Assembly (NCBI GenBank): GCA_021817655.1
Contig: JAKAGE010000034.1
Location: 1 to 7,898 of the forward strand
Reading direction: 5' to 3'
Source: a bacterium
GTDB lineage: Bacteria; Patescibacteriota; Minisyncoccia; UBA6257; 2-01-FULL-56-20
Length of the DNA: 7,898 bases
The notes beneath the pieces were generated by a model. That model was not told where the DNA came from and made no database searches. It saw only the letters and a program-made list of their open reading frames with translations. The position numbers were made by a program, and so were the translations under genes. Below are positions 6,227 to 7,898 of the stretch, piece after piece (position 1 is the first letter of the stretch; each line of letters begins with the position of its first letter).

Positions 6227-6583
6227 TCAGCGCTCCCTTTTTACGAGCCTGGGAAGCATCGAACGGGCGCAGAGTACTGCGAACGTCGTCCTCCCTTGGT
6301 AAGGTTGTTTTCCGGGGAACTCCGTCCGATATCCCAGAAAGGAGGCAATATTGATGATCGTATCCGTGCTCAGGCTGTTCGCGCGTTGCTCGCCGTTTTC
6401 AAGCGCGGCGATCTGTTCTTCCGTGGTGCCGGTTGCTTGTGCGATGTCTCGGCGGGTCTTGCCGGCCGAGACGCGTATCGCTTCGAGCTTTTGCCCGAAC
6501 TGCGTCCTCGGGGGCGGGGGTGAGAGGCGGGTGCGGCGTGGGTGATGCACTCCTTCGTGGGCGAGTGCTTCTCCGGTGGTCAT
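6227..6583 (-). CDS. Small XRE-family helix-turn-helix regulator
   Basis: Starting at 6583 the protein has 118 residues. Residues 1-27 are Pro/Arg-rich and likely flexible. Residues 28-84 form a Cro/C1-type (XRE) helix-turn-helix domain: FGQKLEAIRVSAGKTRRDIA, then turn and recognition helix ATGTTEEQIAALENGE, then the closing helix TIINIASFLGY. The tail is short and basic. XRE proteins bind DNA as dimers and usually repress transcription. I chose ATG 6583 because GAGG lies 9 bases before it and the promoter at 6653-6626 would begin transcription near 6619; the upstream in-frame ATG at 6640 lies inside that promoter region. Two AT-rich palindromes overlap the -10 and the transcript start, so autoregulation is a fair guess. 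No toxin partner is adjacent in the same operon, so an antitoxin role is not supported. Confidence 0.85.
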   Translation of the reverse strand: MTTGEALAHEGVHHPRRTRLSPPPPRTQFGQKLEAIRVSAGKTRRDIAQATGTTEEQIAALENGEQRANSLSTDTIINIASFLGYRTEFPGKQPYQGRTTFAVLCARSMLPRLVKRER

Positions 6584-6592
6584 CGTTGCTAA

Positions 6593-6596
6593 CCTC
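6593..6596 (-). promoter_or_regulatory. Shine-Dalgarno site deciding the HTH start
   Basis: On the minus strand GAGG lies 9 bases before the ATG at 6583. It supports that start over the upstream in-frame ATG at 6640, which has none. Confidence 0.6.
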
Positions 6597-6603
6597 AAGC
6601 GTG

Positions 6604-6630
6604 AATTTACAAATTGCTGAATATCAATAT
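6604..6630. promoter_or_regulatory. AT-rich palindromes, candidate operator of the HTH gene
   Basis: AATTTACAAATT (6604-6615) is a perfect inverted repeat with 5-base arms and a 2-base centre, placed just after the predicted minus-strand transcript start. A second one, ATATCAATAT (6621-6630), overlaps the -10 box. Together they are where a small XRE repressor would bind its own promoter. AT-rich palindromes arise readily by chance, so this stays a candidate. Confidence 0.4.
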
Positions 6631-6653
6631 ACGGCATCACGACGGCATGTCAA
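6626..6653 (-). promoter_or_regulatory. Promoter of the HTH gene
   Basis: On the minus strand a perfect TTGACA (6653-6648), a 16-base spacer and TATATT (6631-6626) form a strong sigma-70-type promoter. Transcription would begin near 6619, leaving a leader of about 36 bases with the Shine-Dalgarno site. The -35 begins one base after the T-run of the upstream gene's terminator. Confidence 0.78.
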
Positions 6654-6654
6654 T

Positions 6655-6690
6655 AAAAAAACGGTCCGCGATGGGTGGCCAGGCGGACCG
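6655..6690 (-). terminator. Intrinsic terminator of the 124-aa protein gene (minus strand)
   Basis: An 8-bp GC-rich stem (6662-6669 with 6683-6690) with a 13-base loop is followed on the minus strand by seven T (6661-6655). It lies about 35 bases after the stop codon at 6725 and separates this gene from the HTH gene. Confidence 0.88.
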
Positions 6691-6724
6691 AAAGGAGGGT
6701 TGTCCTCGAAAAAAAGCAGCTGCG

Positions 6725-7099
6725 TCATTGGATGAAGGCGATCTCCGCACCGATGGCGATGAGCTGCGAGAGGAGCGTCGTTGCACAGTACGAGAATATT
6801 TTCCCGTCAAGCATGATCGACAGCTCTTTCCCGTAAAGGGTCGCCAATCGCTGGAGCGGCGCGATGGTCATCGTGGCGATCGGCGTGCCGTTTTCCAGGC
6901 ATCCGAGCCAGAGGATGCCGATCCGCGCATGCTTTGCGGCTCCGCGCGGATCGAAGCGGTAGGGGCTGTGCTCTCGTGCGGCGTGGAGGGTTGCGGCAAG
7001 CGCGGAATAACGTTCGAGCATCATCCGCGTGGCGGGCGTGGCGAGGGATGGATCGCGGTTTGCGGAGGTGCGGAGGCGAGGAGCGGTAGCGGTGGCCAT
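6725..7099 (-). CDS. Hypothetical protein, 124 aa
   Basis: I do not recognise this protein. The N-terminal 25 or so residues are Ala/Thr/Arg-rich and likely disordered. The middle contains a helix (MMLERYSALAATLHAAREHS) and the second half alternates hydrophobic stretches (IGILWLGCL, TPIATMTIAPLQRLATLYG, LLSQLIAIGAEIAFI) that fit a small alpha/beta fold rather than clear membrane spans. Reality of the gene rests on its signals: GGGAG lies 7 bases before the ATG at 7099, a promoter with extended -10 sits upstream, and a strong intrinsic terminator follows the stop. The in-frame ATG at 7153 overlaps the -10 box and can be excluded; ATG 7105 is only 1 base from the GGGAG. It is divergent from rnpB and shares its -35 region. 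Competing plus-strand frames here have no such signals. Confidence 0.68.
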   Translation of the reverse strand: MATATAPRLRTSANRDPSLATPATRMMLERYSALAATLHAAREHSPYRFDPRGAAKHARIGILWLGCLENGTPIATMTIAPLQRLATLYGKELSIMLDGKIFSYCATTLLSQLIAIGAEIAFIQ

Positions 7100-7106
7100 G
7101 AACATT

Positions 7107-7111
7107 CTCCC
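7107..7111 (-). promoter_or_regulatory. Shine-Dalgarno site deciding the start of the 124-aa protein
   Basis: On the minus strand GGGAG lies 7 bases before ATG 7099. It is too close to ATG 7105 and downstream of ATG 7153, so it selects 7099. Confidence 0.55.
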
Positions 7112-7151
7112 GGATGGCGATAATCGCGCCGATTTGCTGGTGCCGTCTCCC

Positions 7152-7180
7152 ATTCAATCATGGCTTCGGCGAGTTGTAAA
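7152..7180 (-). promoter_or_regulatory. Promoter of the 124-aa protein gene, divergent from rnpB
   Basis: On the minus strand TTTACA (7180-7175), a 17-base spacer and TTGAAT (7157-7152), preceded by TGA as an extended -10, form a moderate promoter. The start would be near 7145, upstream of the Shine-Dalgarno site. Its -35 box is the reverse strand of the rnpB -35 box. Confidence 0.55.
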
Positions 7181-7202
7181 TAGCATGTATTTATGGTATA
7201 AT
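7174..7202 (+). promoter_or_regulatory. rnpB promoter
   Basis: TTGTAA (7174-7179), a 17-base spacer and TATAAT (7197-7202), with TG at 7194-7195 giving an extended -10. The predicted start, 7 bases after the box, falls exactly on G7209, the first base of the P1 helix of RNase P RNA. This agreement supports both calls. Confidence 0.88.
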
Positions 7203-7208
7203 GCTCCT

Positions 7209-7670
7209 GCTGGCAATCCAGACGGCCGCGCCGCGCACGACGCTCCAAAAATGCGGCGTGCGATGGTGAGGAAAGTCCGGACACCCTCCGGCGCGCCGCG
7301 CACGCGGGGCGGCGGATAAAAGGCAGCGGTTAACGGCCGCCGTTCGAAAAAATAGAGGTGCGATCAGTGACGCCTCAGGGCACACGCCCTTTAAAGACCG
7401 GAAACGGTCGAGGGGACCCTATCCCAAGCTCGATGGTCCAATTCCGCCACAGGGAGAACAAAGCGGAAGTGAAACGGCTAAATCCTTGTCGGGTGCAAGG
7501 CCGCGCCGCAACGGTCCGTAAGGGCCGCAGCGGAGTGCCGCAATGAGTGCCGCGAAAGCGGTGCTTCGAGTCCGCGAGCGATCAAGGACCAAGACGAATG
7601 GCCGTCCATCGGCGAGTTCCGTTCACGCGGAGCGCGCCGGTCGACAGAATCCGGCTTATGGATTGTCAGC
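7209..7670 (+). ncRNA. rnpB: RNase P RNA, type A-like
   Basis: This is the catalytic RNA that trims the 5' leader from precursor tRNAs. The 5' conserved region GAGGAAAGTCCGGA (7268-7281) and the 3' one ACAGAATCCGGCTTAT (7644-7659) are diagnostic. They pair as helix P4 (7273-7281 with 7650-7657) with the universal bulged U at 7276; the end pair differs from the E. coli GGG/CCC in a compensated way. P1 is 11 bp (7209-7219 with 7660-7670), P2 is 7 bp (7221-7227 with 7600-7606), and P3 follows. Further signs are GGTTAACGGCC in the P8 region, GGCTAAATCC at 7476-7485, GGTGCAAGGCC at 7492-7502, P18 (7570-7589) and a P19 hairpin at 7610-7639 that E. coli lacks. The middle (specificity) part does not align simply with the standard type A layout. 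Length is 462 bases, within or a little above the usual range. Confidence 0.97.
7610..7639 (+). other. P19-position hairpin inside RNase P RNA
   Basis: Between the P2 3' strand and the 3' conserved region lies an 11-bp hairpin with one A-G mismatch: 7610-7614 with 7635-7639, then 7616-7621 with 7628-7633, and a 6-base loop. A helix here (P19) is common in many bacterial RNase P RNAs but absent from E. coli. Confidence 0.7.
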
Positions 7671-7672
7671 AG

Positions 7673-7699
7673 AAAATCCCCCAGCGATGGGGGATTTTT
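7673..7699 (+). terminator. rnpB intrinsic terminator
   Basis: A stem of five G-C pairs extended by A-T pairs (7673-7682 with 7689-7698), with a 6-base AGCGAT loop, carries the T-run on its 3' side. It starts 3 bases after the last base of P1 and sets the 3' end of the RNase P transcript, with little trimming needed. Confidence 0.92.
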
Positions 7700-7701
7700 G
7701 A

Positions 7702-7729
7702 TTGACTAATTTCTATAAAGCAATACAAT
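7702..7729 (+). promoter_or_regulatory. Promoter of the last, partial gene
   Basis: TTGACT (7702-7707), a 16-base spacer and TACAAT (7724-7729) repeat the architecture seen at 2859-2886. Transcription would start near 7736, giving a leader of about 65 bases. Confidence 0.7.
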
Positions 7730-7787
7730 ACTCGCAGAAAAAGGTTGTAAATCAAGGCGGTTGCGTGCCTATTTAAGCGCAGCAAAC

Positions 7788-7800
7788 GGAGGGTGACTCC
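7788..7800 (+). promoter_or_regulatory. Shine-Dalgarno site inside a small hairpin
   Basis: GGAGG (7788-7792) is 8 bases before the ATG at 7801, an ideal ribosome binding site. GGAG (7788-7791) can also pair with CTCC (7797-7800), leaving a GGTGA loop, so the site may be partly hidden in a 4-bp hairpin that ends right at the start codon. Confidence 0.6.
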
Positions 7801-7898
7801 ATGAAAATATTTGTCTCGTGGCAGAAGAATTTGCTTTCGCCGGAAGCACTTGAAGCTCGCCTCTATCAGGGGATATGGGAATTGAAGTGCTCCATTGA
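7801..7898 (+). CDS. Start of an unidentified protein (3' end outside window)
   Basis: The frame opens at ATG 7801 with a strong Shine-Dalgarno site 8 bases upstream and its own promoter, and stays open to the end of the window (32 codons seen). The visible N-terminus begins MKIFVSWQKNLLSPEALEAR and continues without a signal peptide: one beta-strand-like start, then an amphipathic helix. I do not recognise it. The gene is separated from rnpB by the rnpB terminator, so it is an independent unit. Confidence 0.75.
   Translation, partial: MKIFVSWQKNLLSPEALEARLYQGIWELKCSI

Noticed and set aside
6163..6354. Plus-strand short frame after the RNase H gene
   Set aside because: It runs through the terminator hairpin and opposite the 3' part of the HTH coding sequence, with no ribosome site.
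6584..6640. Longer HTH protein starting at 6640
   Set aside because: This start lies between the -35 and -10 boxes, so it would not be transcribed from the recognised promoter; 6583 has a Shine-Dalgarno site.
6227..7099. Toxin-antitoxin pair made of the XRE protein and the 124-aa protein
   Set aside because: The two genes are separated by a strong terminator and a separate promoter, and the 124-aa protein shows no HigB/RelE/HipA-like features. Typical pairs are cotranscribed.
6614..7123. Plus-strand open frame across the HTH promoter and the 124-aa gene
   Set aside because: It begins with TTG without a Shine-Dalgarno site and runs through a terminator and a promoter of the minus strand; the minus-strand gene has matching promoter, ribosome site and terminator.
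7029..7319. Plus-strand coding frame running into rnpB
   Set aside because: It crosses the rnpB promoter and the 5' third of a structurally clear RNase P RNA.

Overview
The window looks like a piece of chromosome from a Candidate Phyla Radiation (Patescibacteria, probably Parcubacteria-like) bacterium. This is an inference from gene content: a single-TM VirD4/TraG-like ATPase, a divergent phosphoglycerate kinase, a CPDGFG-type DHH phosphoesterase, an RNase HI with a viroplasmin N-domain, a large type A-like RNase P RNA, and small orphan proteins in a compact layout. The DNA is moderately GC-rich. No phage, transposon, CRISPR array, tRNA or rRNA was recognised.

Left part (1-3410, + strand): the C-terminal end of a Ser/Thr/Gly-rich, probably surface-exposed protein. 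Next is a complete VirD4/TraG-like ATPase (416-2833), apparently made from a leaderless transcript. Then comes a small all-helical orphan protein (2913-3356) with its own promoter, Shine-Dalgarno site and intrinsic terminator.

Middle (3432-6156, + strand): a three-gene operon of pgk, a DHH phosphoesterase and a viroplasmin-RNase HI. It starts from an extended -10 promoter so close to the pgk ATG that the mRNA is probably leaderless. The two downstream cistrons lack Shine-Dalgarno sites. Each is preceded by a three-codon mini-ORF whose stop overlaps the true start as ATGA.

Right part (6176-7180, - strand): two short genes, each with promoter, Shine-Dalgarno site and terminator. One is a 124-aa orphan; the other is an XRE-type helix-turn-helix regulator with AT-rich palindromes at its promoter. 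The operon and the regulator converge on a minus-strand terminator.

Far right (7174-7898, + strand): the RNase P RNA gene rnpB (7209-7670), with a near-consensus promoter, an 11-bp P1 helix and an intrinsic terminator. The promoter shares its -35 box with the divergent orphan gene. After it comes a new promoter and the first 32 codons of an unidentified protein that runs off the window.

The genes are mostly housekeeping (glycolysis, RNA/DNA-hybrid processing, tRNA 5' maturation) with a secretion/DNA-transfer-type ATPase. I see no convincing new multi-gene system. The points most worth following up are the expression signals (leaderless starts, mini-ORF overlaps, the shared -35 box) and the unusual specificity domain of the RNase P RNA.
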